From positions 29,194-93,193 of the forward strand of contig MTLY02000003.1 of NCBI GenBank assembly GCA_002011035.2: 64,000 nucleotides of DNA. Reading direction: 5' to 3'. Numbering within the stretch: position 1 is the first letter of the stretch; every line of letters starts with the position of its first letter. Made by a program: the position numbers and the translations under genes. The notes below the pieces were generated by a model. The model was not told where the DNA came from and did no database searches. It was given only the letters and a program-made list of their open reading frames with translations. This DNA is from Candidatus Hecatella orcuttiae. Lineage in GTDB: Archaea; Thermoproteota; Bathyarchaeia; Hecatellales; Hecatellaceae. Positions 52,119-60,995 of this stretch are shown one piece after another.

Positions 52119-52132
52119 CTAACAATTGTTAG
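52119..52132. promoter_or_regulatory. Perfect 14-base palindrome, candidate operator
   Basis: CTAACAATTGTTAG, a perfect palindrome between the divergent cysteine-motif gene and the ferritin gene. It resembles a metal- or redox-regulator binding site, but no regulator is identified. Confidence 0.4.
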
Positions 52133-52218
52133 CCGCCCTTCTGCTTTGAATAGTGTGGCTGTCTTCATTTTTGCTGTTAACGTCTATTTTCAAAATAATT
52201 ATTAGTCATCGTAACCTG

Positions 52219-52237
52219 TTATCACTTATTGTGATAA
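52219..52237. promoter_or_regulatory. Inverted repeat at the ferritin start region, candidate operator
   Basis: TTATCAC and GTGATAA separated by TTATT: a 7-base perfect inverted repeat. It lies 20-40 bases before the ferritin GTG, with an AT-rich TATA region just upstream, so it likely covers the transcription start and could bind a repressor. Confidence 0.45.
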
Positions 52238-52257
52238 ATAGATGGAGGTGAATAAAT

Positions 52258-52833
52258 GTGGAAAAGACCGCGAACGTTGGAAGAGAAATGGTGGAGAAAG
52301 CCGGTGTTGATGTTGAACTTTTGATAGATAAGCTTAAGAAGGCTGCGGCAGCTGAATTCACCACCTACTATTACTATACCCTCCTGAGAATGCACTGCAC
52401 AGGTTTGGAGGGTGAAACAGTCAAGGAGATAGCCGAGGACGCTCGACTTGAAGACCGCCTGCACTTCGAAACTCTTGTCCCCAGAATCTATGAGCTGGGA
52501 GGCGAACTCTACCGAGACCTGAAGGAGCTTCATGACGACGCGGCGTGCGCCGCCGCCTATCTCCCCAAAGACCCCAGTAACGTGAAGGAGATTCTCAAGG
52601 TTCTGCTGGAAGCTGAAAGGTGCGCTGTGCGGGTTTACACGGAAATCTGCAATATGACCGCGGGAAAAGACCATCGAACCTACGACTTATCCCTAGCCAT
52701 ACTTCATGAGGAGATCGAGCATGAGGCATGGTTCCAAGAAATGCTGGAAGACAGACCGTCCGGACACTTCAGGCGGAGGTATCCCGGAGAGGGACCCTAC
52801 ACCAAAAAGTTCAGGCATATCGAAGCGCCCTAA
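52258..52833 (+). CDS. Dps-like ferritin (DPSL/thioferritin type)
   Basis: 191 residues with a four-helix ferritin fold. The di-iron ligands are suggested by [39 protein letters not shown] and [14 protein letters not shown]. Two cysteines near the third helix ([19 protein letters not shown]) match the Cys pair of the DPSL/thioferritin class, which protects against peroxide and stores iron. GTG 52258 follows GGAGGTG. Next on the same strand is a ZIP transporter; the Rieske gene further on is convergent. Confidence 0.8.
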   Translation: MEKTANVGREMVEKAGVDVELLIDKLKKAAAAEFTTYYYYTLLRMHCTGLEGETVKEIAEDARLEDRLHFETLVPRIYELGGELYRDLKELHDDAACAAAYLPKDPSNVKEILKVLLEAERCAVRVYTEICNMTAGKDHRTYDLSLAILHEEIEHEAWFQEMLEDRPSGHFRRRYPGEGPYTKKFRHIEAP

Positions 52834-52898
52834 CGTTTCTCAAAAAAATAACCTTTTTCCCTTTTTTTTGAGTAAACCAGTTAAAGGAATAACCACCC

Positions 52899-53654
52899 AT
52901 GCTCTTCGGTTTAGAATTAATTCAGATAGGCTTCCTAGCCAGTCTGATGGCGGGTGCTGCCACAGGGCTGGGAGCCATCCCCGTGCTTTTCATCGTCAAG
53001 ATCTCCGACAGGCTGATGGACGTTCTCCTAGGGTTTGCGGCCGGAATCATGCTCGCCGCCTCTTTCTTCAGCCTGCTCATCCCGGCCATATCCCTTGGCG
53101 GGGTGTGGATGGCGGTGTTAGGACTTGTCGTCGGCGTGTTGCTTCTGCACTTGGTTGACCGCTATGTTCCCCACGCACACTTCATTCTAGGTCCGGAAGG
53201 GCCTTCTTCGCATCTGGCTTGGGTTTCGCTGCTGGTAATAGCCATCACCATCCACAATTTTCCTGAAGGGTTGGCGGTGGGGGTGAGTTTCGGAAGCGGA
53301 GACATTCGAGCGGGAATGGTTTTGGCCACGGGGATAGGTCTCCAGAACATGCCGGAGGGGTTAGCTGTAGCGTTGCCTTTAGTCCTCATCGGTTACCGTC
53401 GGTTGAAAGCGCTTGGCTACGCGACGCTCACAGGGCTTGTGGAGCCTCCGGGCGCCCTTTTGGGTTTGCTGGTTGTCACCTTAGCCAGCCCTATTCTTCC
53501 CTTTTCTTTGGCCTTCGCAGCCGGGGCTATGATGTTCGTGGTAGCCGATGAGATGATCCCTGAAAGCCACCGTAAAGGTCATGAAAGACCAGCTACCTTC
53601 GGGCTTATCTTGGGCTTCGTGATCATGATGCTACTGGACACGCTTTTCGGCTAG
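52899..53654 (+). CDS. ZIP-family metal transporter
   Basis: 251 residues with about eight transmembrane helices. The metal-binding motif HNFPEGLAVGVSFG and the second helix NMPEGLAVALPLV are the hallmark of ZIP transporters; the loop contains HAHFILGPEGPSSH with histidines. Likely moves zinc, iron or manganese into the cytoplasm. Located 65 bases after the ferritin gene on the same strand, so the pair may be co-regulated. Confidence 0.88.
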   Translation: MLFGLELIQIGFLASLMAGAATGLGAIPVLFIVKISDRLMDVLLGFAAGIMLAASFFSLLIPAISLGGVWMAVLGLVVGVLLLHLVDRYVPHAHFILGPEGPSSHLAWVSLLVIAITIHNFPEGLAVGVSFGSGDIRAGMVLATGIGLQNMPEGLAVALPLVLIGYRRLKALGYATLTGLVEPPGALLGLLVVTLASPILPFSLAFAAGAMMFVVADEMIPESHRKGHERPATFGLILGFVIMMLLDTLFG

Positions 53655-53670
53655 GTGAGGGTGCGCCTGT

Positions 53671-53979
53671 CTACAGCTCAACCCATATGTCTGAATTTTT
53701 GACGGCGACCTGAAAAGTTTTAAGAGGCTTTTCGGCTGGAGGCGCCAACACTTCTCCGGTGGTTATGTCGAACTTGGCGTAGTGGAAGCCGCAGGTTATC
53801 ACTTTGCCTTCTACGTTGCCTAGGTAGAGAGAGTATCCCAGATGGGAGCATCGGTCCTCAACCGCGTAGAAGCTTCCCTGAAAATTGACCACAAGCACCC
53901 TCTTTTCCTCTAGGGTGAACACCTTGGACCTACCTTCAGGTATCTCACTCGTCTTGGCTACTTTGACAAATCTGCCCAT
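53671..53979 (-). CDS. Rieske-type 2Fe-2S ferredoxin
   Basis: 102 residues. The Rieske motifs are DRCSHLGYSLYLGNVEGKV (CxH) and TCGFHYAKFDITTGEVL (CxxH). It resembles the ferredoxins that feed aromatic dioxygenases and the small subunit of NirD-like proteins. No oxygenase is nearby. Convergent with the ZIP gene. Confidence 0.88.
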   Translation of the reverse strand: MGRFVKVAKTSEIPEGRSKVFTLEEKRVLVVNFQGSFYAVEDRCSHLGYSLYLGNVEGKVITCGFHYAKFDITTGEVLAPPAEKPLKTFQVAVKNSDIWVEL

Positions 53980-54096
53980 AATGGTGAACCTGAAAGAAAA
54001 AGCTGTTGGGAAAACAAAAAACGTTTTCTGAGACGATAGCCTTAATATCGTTTACAACTTATCTGAGTACATAAAATATATGAAAGGTTATAGTCT

Positions 54097-55353
54097 TTGG
54101 AAGCTGAACTGGTCGCTTTGAGGGGGAAGCCTCCTAAGGTTAAGCCTACGTTCAAATACCGGGATGAATACCTTAAGGGCATAGAGAAGATTTTCTCCCT
54201 CTTCATCACCGACGAAGCCTCCCGAGAGTTTCTCTCCTGCACCCTCATCTGCAGGGACTCTAAAACTCTCCTTTCCGGGGGGTACGGGACCGGGAAGACC
54301 ACGTTCATCGAAATGGCGGCTAAGATGTTCTACAGCAGCCAGCTGGGAATAGTTCGCTCTCATCAGGAGCTTACAACCTTCGACATCCTCTGGGCTTTGG
54401 ACATTCAGAAATTCATCCAGTCTAAGATAGGGGCCATAACCCCGAGAAGCCTGATCACGGCGCCCTTTAAATTCATAAACGAGGTTCAAAGGCTGAACAC
54501 TCAATGTCAAAACGCCCTCTTGGAGCTTCTTTCTGACAAGCACGTTGTCTTCTCAGATGTGCGGGCAGAATCCCCTGACTACGTTTGCTTCTTGGACATG
54601 AATCCTCATGACATCGGCACAGTCGGCTTGGTCAGAGCCTTGATGGACAGGATAGACTTCTCCCTCAACATCACGCCTCTGGGAACCGGGGACACCACGG
54701 AACTCTTGGTCATAAAATACGGAGACCGCCATGTCGACGACCTTCGAACGCTGGCTGAGCCTGTGCTGACCTACGAGCAGATGACGGAGATATGGAGCGA
54801 CGTGGAGAGAGTTTGGGTTTCAAGGGAAACCTTCCACCGAATCTCCCTGCTGGCCACCTTGCTGAGAAGATGCGTCAGGGTGGAAAGGTCTGTCATGTCC
54901 TCCCGGTATAAACTGTCCCACGTGGGCTGCCCTTTCTACGGGGAAGTCTGCATGGACCTTATCATGCCCCTAGCCCACCGCTGGGTTGACTCTTCGGTGA
55001 AGCTTTCGAAGGCTAGGGCGTGGCTTCAAGCCCGGGATGAAATCTATTTCGACGACATTCTTTGGGCCATGACCTACACCTTGCCCCACCGCTTAGAGCT
55101 CACGCAAAGCGTCTTCGCCAAGTACCCTAATGAAGCAGCGTGGGTCAGCCAAAGGCTGAGGGAGAGTGTAACCTTGAAGGAGAGCCTCTGGGATGAGGCT
55201 TTGAAATTTTTGGCGCCTGCGTTAAACGGCGATAAGGCAGCGTTAGCCAAGTTGTCGGAGATGGGGTCCAAAGACCTCGCCGTGGGAGGTCTCTTTGAAT
55301 GGGTGGAAGAGCGGCTGTTGGAGAGGAAGGAGAAGGAAGCTAAAGCAAGGTGA
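54097..55353 (+). CDS. Stand-alone MoxR-like AAA+ ATPase
   Basis: 418 residues. Walker A is SGGYGTGKTTFIEMAAKMFY, the Walker B position reads KFINEVQRLNTQCQNALLEL (Asn in place of Asp, as in the MoxR-VWA fusion at 13490-15358), and sensor 1 is in LDMNPHDIGTVG. The C-terminal half is helical and lacks a VWA domain. No VWA partner lies next to it. TTG 54097 is the start. Substrate unknown. Confidence 0.78.
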   Translation: MEAELVALRGKPPKVKPTFKYRDEYLKGIEKIFSLFITDEASREFLSCTLICRDSKTLLSGGYGTGKTTFIEMAAKMFYSSQLGIVRSHQELTTFDILWALDIQKFIQSKIGAITPRSLITAPFKFINEVQRLNTQCQNALLELLSDKHVVFSDVRAESPDYVCFLDMNPHDIGTVGLVRALMDRIDFSLNITPLGTGDTTELLVIKYGDRHVDDLRTLAEPVLTYEQMTEIWSDVERVWVSRETFHRISLLATLLRRCVRVERSVMSSRYKLSHVGCPFYGEVCMDLIMPLAHRWVDSSVKLSKARAWLQARDEIYFDDILWAMTYTLPHRLELTQSVFAKYPNEAAWVSQRLRESVTLKESLWDEALKFLAPALNGDKAALAKLSEMGSKDLAVGGLFEWVEERLLERKEKEAKAR

Positions 55354-55471
55354 ACGCTCCTCCCGCTGCGAACTCCGCGCCCTGTCGGCTTTAGGGAGTT
55401 TGGCCATATATGGCTAAATATGGCATAGTCTTTTTTTTGGCAGAAAGGTTTGGTGTTGATGCCAAGGTAGT

Positions 55472-56524
55472 GTGGCGGTGAAAGGGGTTGAAGGGATGAA
55501 TCCTAGGGAGAGGGTGGAGGAGGCTTTGAGGCTGAGGCAGCCTGACCGGGTTCCAGTGCACCCTCACATCAGCCGGTGGGCGGCGAAGCTTACCGGGTCG
55601 ACGGTTCAGGATTATTATCTGAAGCCGGAGGTCATGGTTCAAAGCCAGAAGACAGCTTGGAGGCTTCTAGGCCACGAGGTTGTCTACATCGGAAGCGACA
55701 TCACCGTCGAGGCTCAGGCCTTAGGCTGTCAGAGCTCCTTCCCCCCTCAAGGTCCCCCCATGGTGGTGAAGCCTGTGCTGGAGGACGCTGCCCGCCTCCC
55801 AAGCCTCAAGCCTCCCAAGCCTCGAGAAAACCGGCGTATGAGCCTTGTGCTGGAAGCCTTGAGAAGGGCTGAGGAGGAATTTCGGAAGTCGGAGCTGATG
55901 ATCTGCGGCGACGTGGTGGGTCCCCTCACCTTAGCCGGCTACCTCCGGGGAGCGGAAAACTTGGTCCGCGACGTAGCTCGAAGCAGCAGCCACCTGCCCG
56001 CTCTCTTGGAGCTTGCAACAGAGACCATTGTTTCCTACGCGGAGGAGCAGGTGGAAAGCGGAGCTCACATGGTTCTTATCAACGACCCCATGGCCTCCGG
56101 AAGCTTCGTCAGCCCTGAGCACTACCGGCTTTACGCGGCGCCCTATCAGAGGCGAATCGCGTCCTGCCTCCGGGAACTGGGCGCTTATACCATGCTTCAC
56201 ATCTGCGGGAACACCTCGGAGAGGCTGGGGTTGATGGCTGAAACCGGCATCCACGCCCTCAGCCTCGACGCCAAGGTTGACCTTCAATTCGCCAAGGAAA
56301 CCGTGGGAAAAAAGGTTTGCATCGCCGGAAACCTAGACCCGGTTAGAGTGCTGATGGAAGGCAAGCCTGAGGACGTGAAACGGGAAGCCGCTGGAGCCAT
56401 CGAAAAGGCCGGCGGGGGCGGAGGCTTCATCCTCATGCCCGGCTGCGGGGTGCCTGAGCCTGTTCCGGCGGAGAACTTGAAGGCCATGATGGACGCCGTT
56501 AGAGCTCACGGTCTTTACCGTTAG
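55472..56524 (+). CDS. MtaA/UroD-family corrinoid:thiol methyltransferase-like protein
   Basis: 350 residues, uroporphyrinogen-decarboxylase fold. The zinc motif seen in MtaA-type methyltransferases is present: MLHICGNTSERLG (HxC) and a late CGVPEPVPAENL (second Cys). Such proteins transfer methyl groups from methyl-corrinoid proteins to thiols such as coenzyme M. No corrinoid protein or MtaB partner is adjacent. Authentic UroD lacks the HxC motif, which argues against haem synthesis. Confidence 0.8.
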   Translation: MAVKGVEGMNPRERVEEALRLRQPDRVPVHPHISRWAAKLTGSTVQDYYLKPEVMVQSQKTAWRLLGHEVVYIGSDITVEAQALGCQSSFPPQGPPMVVKPVLEDAARLPSLKPPKPRENRRMSLVLEALRRAEEEFRKSELMICGDVVGPLTLAGYLRGAENLVRDVARSSSHLPALLELATETIVSYAEEQVESGAHMVLINDPMASGSFVSPEHYRLYAAPYQRRIASCLRELGAYTMLHICGNTSERLGLMAETGIHALSLDAKVDLQFAKETVGKKVCIAGNLDPVRVLMEGKPEDVKREAAGAIEKAGGGGGFILMPGCGVPEPVPAENLKAMMDAVRAHGLYR

Positions 56525-56593
56525 GAAACTGTTTAAATTTTCCCCGGCGGCATGGGGTAGTGGGAAGGCGGCGAAATCAGGAGCGTCGGTGCG

Positions 56594-57676
56594 GTGGTGG
56601 AGCTGGGTCTCCAACCCATGGAGGGCGACCATCTGGAGACTTTCCAAGGCGTCATCTTCAGCGTCAAAGGGCCTCTGCATCCTCCCGGCTACGTCGTCGC
56701 CTTCCCCAAGTATTACCCCAGCCCGGAGGGTTCAAGGGTCAGAGGAGGAAGGCGGTACGCTAAACTTGTCTCCTTGAAGGATTTCTACTCTTACGTGGAG
56801 AGAAACTGCCCTCAATACCTCCGCTTCGACCCGGTGTTGGGCGGGGAGGTCATCCAAGTTCCCCGCTTCCACATCGCCCGCTACCACACGCCGACCCAAG
56901 CCTTAGCTCAGCTTGCGGAGAAGGATAAACTCGACCCCGTGGAGAAGGACATCCTACAAATGGCCTTGTTCTTCAAGGAGGCAGCCGGCATTCCCCTCAG
57001 TGACTTGGGTGTATCCGGCTCGGTGATGCTGGGCCTCCATTCTTCCACCTCCGACATAGACCTGGTAATCTACGGGGAGGAAAACTGCCGGAAAGCCTAC
57101 CGAGTTCTCTCCCAGCTGAGGGGGAAGGAGGGCGCCCCCATCCAACCCTTCACCGACGGCGAGTTGGCGGGCCTCTACCAGTCAAGGGTTGCAGATACCC
57201 CGATGGATTTTGAACTCTTCCTCCAAGTGGAGAAGAGAAAAGTTCTTCAGGGAAAGTTCTGCGGGCGAGGCTACTCTTTGAGGCTGCTGAAAAAACGCGG
57301 AGAACTGGGAGAAGAATATGGCGCCGTGAAATACCGCCCCTTGGGCAGCGTGGAGATTGAAGCCGTGGTGGCTGAGGATGGGGAGGCCGTCTTCACCCCC
57401 TGCCGTTACCTTTTGGAGGAGGTTTCCTTCCTCCGGGGGGAAGCCCCTGGGCTGGTAGCGGAGATAGTCTCCCACAGGGGACGCTTCTGCGAGCAGGCTC
57501 GACGCTGGGAAAAGATCCGCGTCCTCGGGAAGCTGGAGAAGGTTGTCTCCTCCGAGCGTGAACGTTTCCGGCTGCTCGTGGGGAGCGCCCCCGGGGATTT
57601 CTTCTTCCCTCTCCCCCCGCTGGAAGGAGTCCGCAGCCGGGCTGAGCGAAGGCAGTCTGGCCAGTTGGAGAAATGA
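56594..57676 (+). CDS. Nucleotidyltransferase-like protein A of a tandem pair
   Basis: 360 residues. An N-terminal domain of about 120 residues (HPPGYVVAFPKYYP ... GRRYAKLVSLKDFYSYVERN) precedes a helical linker and a nucleotidyltransferase (NTase) core near residue 150: SGSVMLGLHSSTSDIDLVIYG, which is the GS...DxD motif, with a later DFE that could be the third acidic residue. The C-terminal half has GSVEIEAVVAEDGEAVFTPC and GAPGLVAEIVSHRG-like sequence (APGLVAEIVSHRG). It resembles archaeal COG1665 proteins. GTG 56594 is the start. Ends 4 bases into the next gene. Confidence 0.72.
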   Translation: MVELGLQPMEGDHLETFQGVIFSVKGPLHPPGYVVAFPKYYPSPEGSRVRGGRRYAKLVSLKDFYSYVERNCPQYLRFDPVLGGEVIQVPRFHIARYHTPTQALAQLAEKDKLDPVEKDILQMALFFKEAAGIPLSDLGVSGSVMLGLHSSTSDIDLVIYGEENCRKAYRVLSQLRGKEGAPIQPFTDGELAGLYQSRVADTPMDFELFLQVEKRKVLQGKFCGRGYSLRLLKKRGELGEEYGAVKYRPLGSVEIEAVVAEDGEAVFTPCRYLLEEVSFLRGEAPGLVAEIVSHRGRFCEQARRWEKIRVLGKLEKVVSSERERFRLLVGSAPGDFFFPLPPLEGVRSRAERRQSGQLEK

Positions 57677-58743
57677 AAATGAGGGCTATGAAGGTTTTCA
57701 GGGACCGGGACTACGTCAAGACGGGGGAGAGTTTTTTCTTCTGCGTGGTGGATGAGGTTCACCCTCCCGGCCGGGTTACAGCCTACCTCAAATACGCCCC
57801 TGAAAAGGGCGGTGGAGGCCGATACCGGAGGGCTCTGCCCTTCTACTCCGTGCCCCACGTGGAAGACACACTTCGGTTTTTGGAGAAAAACCACCCTCGT
57901 TACCTTTTCCTAGACCCCCTCAGCGGGTTAAGGTTCTCAGCTGTCCCTCTGGAGGATATAGCCTGCCACTACTGCCCTGAGGAAAGACTCCGCAGCCTCC
58001 TCGCCGAGGGAGCTCCAGACGACTTGGAGAGGAAAGCCCGAGACTTAGCGGTGCTCCTCAGCCGGCGGGGCGGGGTGGAAACCCAAGCCTTGGGCTTAAC
58101 GGGCTCCATCCTCATCGGCCTGCATAACCCCCGGTACTCGGACATAGACCTCATCGTCTACGGAAAAAACAGCAGCCTCAAAGTCAGAGACGCCCTCCTA
58201 ACCCTCTACGGAGAAGGAGACTCGGAGGTGCGGAGGTTTGAGGGAGAACGCCTGAAAGCTTGGTGCCTAGAGAAAACCCAGCTTCACCCCCTCACCCCTG
58301 AGGAGGCTGAGTTCCTCTACCAGCGGGCCTGGAATAGAGGCGTCTTCCGCGGCGTCATGTTCTCCGTTCACCCCGTGCGGTTGGACTTTGAGGTTGAGGA
58401 TGCCTACGGAAGAAAAAAGACAACCCCGGAGGGCATCGTCCAGATTGAGGCTAGAATTCAGGATGATGGGGAAGCCATTTTCCTTCCCTCCGTCTACAAA
58501 GTGCGGGAAGTGAAAGTGACGGAAGGACCTGCGGTCGAAGACCTCACAGAACTCGTCTCCTACGAGGGCCTCTACGGAGGCGTCTACCGGAAGGGGGAGC
58601 AGGTTGCCGCCCGAGGGCTGCTGGAGAAGGTGGAAGACCTCCGAAGCGGAAAAACCTACCGAAGAGTTCTAGTAGGCTCGAGGGCAGCCCGTGGAGCCGA
58701 TTACATAAAACTTCTTCCCCAACCCAGAATGAGAGGCGAATGA
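57673..58743 (+). CDS. Nucleotidyltransferase-like protein B of a tandem pair
   Basis: 356 residues and paralogous to the preceding gene along its whole length: HPPGRVTAYLKYAP at the N-terminus, GSILIGLHNPRYSDIDLIVYG with the GS...DxD motif, LDFEVEDAYG for the third acidic residue, VQIEARIQDDGEAIFLPSVY and LTELVSYEGLYGGVYR. It overlaps gene A by 4 bases and follows in the same unit. Catalytic carboxylates are kept in both copies, so both may be active. Substrate unknown. Confidence 0.72.
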   Translation: MKMRAMKVFRDRDYVKTGESFFFCVVDEVHPPGRVTAYLKYAPEKGGGGRYRRALPFYSVPHVEDTLRFLEKNHPRYLFLDPLSGLRFSAVPLEDIACHYCPEERLRSLLAEGAPDDLERKARDLAVLLSRRGGVETQALGLTGSILIGLHNPRYSDIDLIVYGKNSSLKVRDALLTLYGEGDSEVRRFEGERLKAWCLEKTQLHPLTPEEAEFLYQRAWNRGVFRGVMFSVHPVRLDFEVEDAYGRKKTTPEGIVQIEARIQDDGEAIFLPSVYKVREVKVTEGPAVEDLTELVSYEGLYGGVYRKGEQVAARGLLEKVEDLRSGKTYRRVLVGSRAARGADYIKLLPQPRMRGE

Positions 58744-58778
58744 ACGTCTAAACTCCCACTGTTTTCCCCGCTTTCAAG

Positions 58779-59210
58779 CTAGGGTTTTCCCTCTAATTTC
58801 TGAGGCAGCAGCACATGTTGAAGGTTTTCAGTCTTCAAGGTCTTCAGCCTCTGAATCAGCTTCCTGAGAGGGTCTATGCCGCCTTTCACGGCTAGGGTCT
58901 CTAGGCACCGATGCCTGTCGAGATGAATGTGGAGGGTGGTGGTTATGACCTCCGAGTAGGCGTGCTGAATCTCGGTTAGGCTCTGGAGAAGCCCCGGGGT
59001 TTCGTGGGCGTAGGTGAAGGTGATAGTCCCCACGAAGGTTCCCCCCCGGGTTCGGCTTAAAGCCTGGTAGTCGGCTATGAATTTTTGAAGCGCGTCCGCC
59101 ACGGCCTTCGAGCGGTTGCGATAACCTATAGCCCTAGCTGTGTCCTCAAACTCCCTGTTAAGCTCCCTCGGCAGGGTTACACTTATCCTGGTAACTTTTG
59201 ACCGGGTCAA
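58779..59210 (-). CDS. nikR: NikR-family nickel-responsive regulator
   Basis: 143 residues. The N-terminal ribbon-helix-helix (VTRISVTLPRELNREFEDTA ... SKAVADALQKFIADY) is joined to an ACT-like nickel-binding domain: YAHETPGLLQSLTEIQHAYS, then ITTTLHIHLDRHRCLETLAV. The pattern H...HxHx5C supplies the His and Cys nickel ligands. It regulates nickel uptake genes in bacteria; target here unknown. The nickel enzyme LarA is in the same window. Divergent from thi4. Confidence 0.9.
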   Translation of the reverse strand: MTRSKVTRISVTLPRELNREFEDTARAIGYRNRSKAVADALQKFIADYQALSRTRGGTFVGTITFTYAHETPGLLQSLTEIQHAYSEVITTTLHIHLDRHRCLETLAVKGGIDPLRKLIQRLKTLKTENLQHVLLPQKLEGKP

Positions 59211-59365
59211 GGTTTCCCTCCTCCAACCCAGTATTTTGTAGTGTAACTCCTCAACTTAAAAGGCCATGCTCTCGCTGCGCCGGAGCACTACCGTTATATT
59301 TCAGCTTCACCGAATACCCTTTATACTGCCCAGCAATCGCGAACAGCCCCGGTTGGTGAAAAACG

Positions 59366-60154
59366 ATGGACGTTGAAAGCTTGAAGGAAGTAGAAGAAAC
59401 CACCATCACCAAAGCCATCGTGGAGAAGGCCATGGAAGACTGGCTCAGCCTCTCCGAGGTCGATGTAGCCGTGGTCGGCGCTGGGCCCTCCGGCCTGACT
59501 GCAGCCCGCTACCTGGCCAAGGCCGGGTTGAAGACCGTGGTCTTTGAGAGGAGGCTTTCCTTCGGCGGAGGGATGGGCGGAGGAGGCATGCTCTTCCACA
59601 AGCTGGTCATCCAGTCTCCCGCCGACGTTGTCTTGAGGGAGGTAAACTGCAGGCTGGAGCCCTTGGAGGAAGGCGTCTACGTGGTGGACACGGCGGAGAT
59701 GATGGCCAAACTGGCAGCAGGGGCCTTGGACGCAGGGGCTAAGATACTTCTCGGCTTGGTGGTGGACGACGTCATCATCCGAGGGGAAACCCCCACCATC
59801 ACGGGGGTTGTAGTCCAGTGGACGGCGGTGACCATGTCCGGGCTTCACGTGGACCCTTTGGGGGTGAAGGCCAAAGCCGTGGTGGACTGCACAGGGCATG
59901 ACGCGGAGGTTTTGGTCATCGCTTCGAGGAAAAACCCTGAGCTGGGCTTCACCGTGCCCGGGGAAGCGTCCATGTGGGCCCCCAAGGCGGAGAGGCTGAT
60001 GCTGGAGAAGACAGGGCAAGTCTGCCCCGGGCTTTATGTGGCTGGAATGGCCACGGGAGCCGTTCACCAGACACCCCGCATGGGGCCGATTTTCGGCGGC
60101 ATGCTTCTCTCAGGCCGGAGAGTCGCTGAAGTCATCCTCAGAGACTTGGGTTGA
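59366..60154 (+). CDS. thi4: Thiazole synthase (Thi4 family, His-type)
   Basis: 262 residues. The FAD/NAD-type motif [20 protein letters not shown] and [20 protein letters not shown] are present. Where the suicidal yeast Thi4 has the sulfur-giving Cys (SCMDP), this has SGLHVDPLG: the His variant used by archaeal enzymes that take free sulfide and turn over many times. Ends with [20 protein letters not shown], as in the family. Makes the thiazole part of thiamine. Confidence 0.9.
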   Translation: MDVESLKEVEETTITKAIVEKAMEDWLSLSEVDVAVVGAGPSGLTAARYLAKAGLKTVVFERRLSFGGGMGGGGMLFHKLVIQSPADVVLREVNCRLEPLEEGVYVVDTAEMMAKLAAGALDAGAKILLGLVVDDVIIRGETPTITGVVVQWTAVTMSGLHVDPLGVKAKAVVDCTGHDAEVLVIASRKNPELGFTVPGEASMWAPKAERLMLEKTGQVCPGLYVAGMATGAVHQTPRMGPIFGGMLLSGRRVAEVILRDLG

Positions 60155-60166
60155 AGGGGCAAGGGG

Positions 60167-60913
60167 TTAAAGCTTCCGAACGGCTTCAACCAGCGCCCTC
60201 ACCATGAGTTGAAGAGCCTTTTCGCCTTTTTCCCGGCTGGCTAGGGTAGGGTCGCCTATCACCCCCGTGGCAGTGTCCCCGCCGATGGATTTTCCAGAGC
60301 TGAAGACCCGAGCTGCCGCCTGCAGGTTGGCAGTGGTGAGTCCTCGGGGAAGCCATTCCGGCGTCTCCTTGGCAGCCTTGTCCATTTTCACCCTCTCAGG
60401 GCAGACGGCCAGCATGAGGGAGGTTTCCAGCTCCTCAGCGTGGACGAATATTTCCTCCTCCAAGGGGATCTCCCTCGCCAAGACTTCGGTGGGGAGGACG
60501 GTGAAAGGGCAGAGATGGTGAACGTTCAAGCCTTCTTTTCTGAGGTTTTGCGCCAGCTCCTCCACCAATTCACATTGTCCCGCGTGGCCGTTGAGCAGCA
60601 CCATTTTCTCCACACCGTTTCTGGCTAGGCTTCGGGCAATGTCCCCGAGGACCTGTTTCAGGGTTTCAGCCTTGAGGCTGATGGTTCCAGCCCTAGGGAA
60701 GTGCTCCTCAGAGCAGCCGTAGGGCAGAACAGGGAGGACCAGTCCCCCCACCTCCTCAGCTACCTTCACGGCCATTTCCCAGACGTTCATGTAGTCGGTT
60801 CCCACGGGAAGGTGGGGACCATGTTGCTCCGTGCTTCCCAGGGGCAAGATCACGCAGGTTTCCCGTGGGATGAGTTCCTGAAGCTCAGGGGATGTCTTCT
60901 CAGCCCAAAACAT
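60167..60913 (-). CDS. Creatininase-family hydrolase
   Basis: 248 residues. The metal motifs are VILPLGSTEQHGPHLPVGTD and EEHFPRAGTISLKAETL, then VLLNGHAGQCELVEELAQNL and HAEELETSLMLAVCPERV. Family members include creatinine amidohydrolase, a riboflavin/F420 pathway FAPy deformylase in archaea, and MftE. The archaeal setting makes a FAPy deformylase-type role plausible, but riboflavin or F420 genes are not adjacent. Convergent with thi4, 13 bases apart. Confidence 0.8.
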   Translation of the reverse strand: MFWAEKTSPELQELIPRETCVILPLGSTEQHGPHLPVGTDYMNVWEMAVKVAEEVGGLVLPVLPYGCSEEHFPRAGTISLKAETLKQVLGDIARSLARNGVEKMVLLNGHAGQCELVEELAQNLRKEGLNVHHLCPFTVLPTEVLAREIPLEEEIFVHAEELETSLMLAVCPERVKMDKAAKETPEWLPRGLTTANLQAAARVFSSGKSIGGDTATGVIGDPTLASREKGEKALQLMVRALVEAVRKL

Positions 60914-60995
60914 CTTAAACCAGCCCTATGGAAAAAAGAAGGAAACTCTTTATTATATCTGCCAGAAAAACGCCGGCAGCCTTCGAAGGGCCGTT

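Noticed and set aside
59211..59365. TPP riboswitch before thi4
   Set aside because: The conserved CTGAGA and ACCTGA-type sequences are absent.
59321..60067. A 248-codon minus-strand frame over thi4
   Set aside because: Antisense to a certain Thi4 gene; sequence is His/Gly/Pro-rich without motifs.
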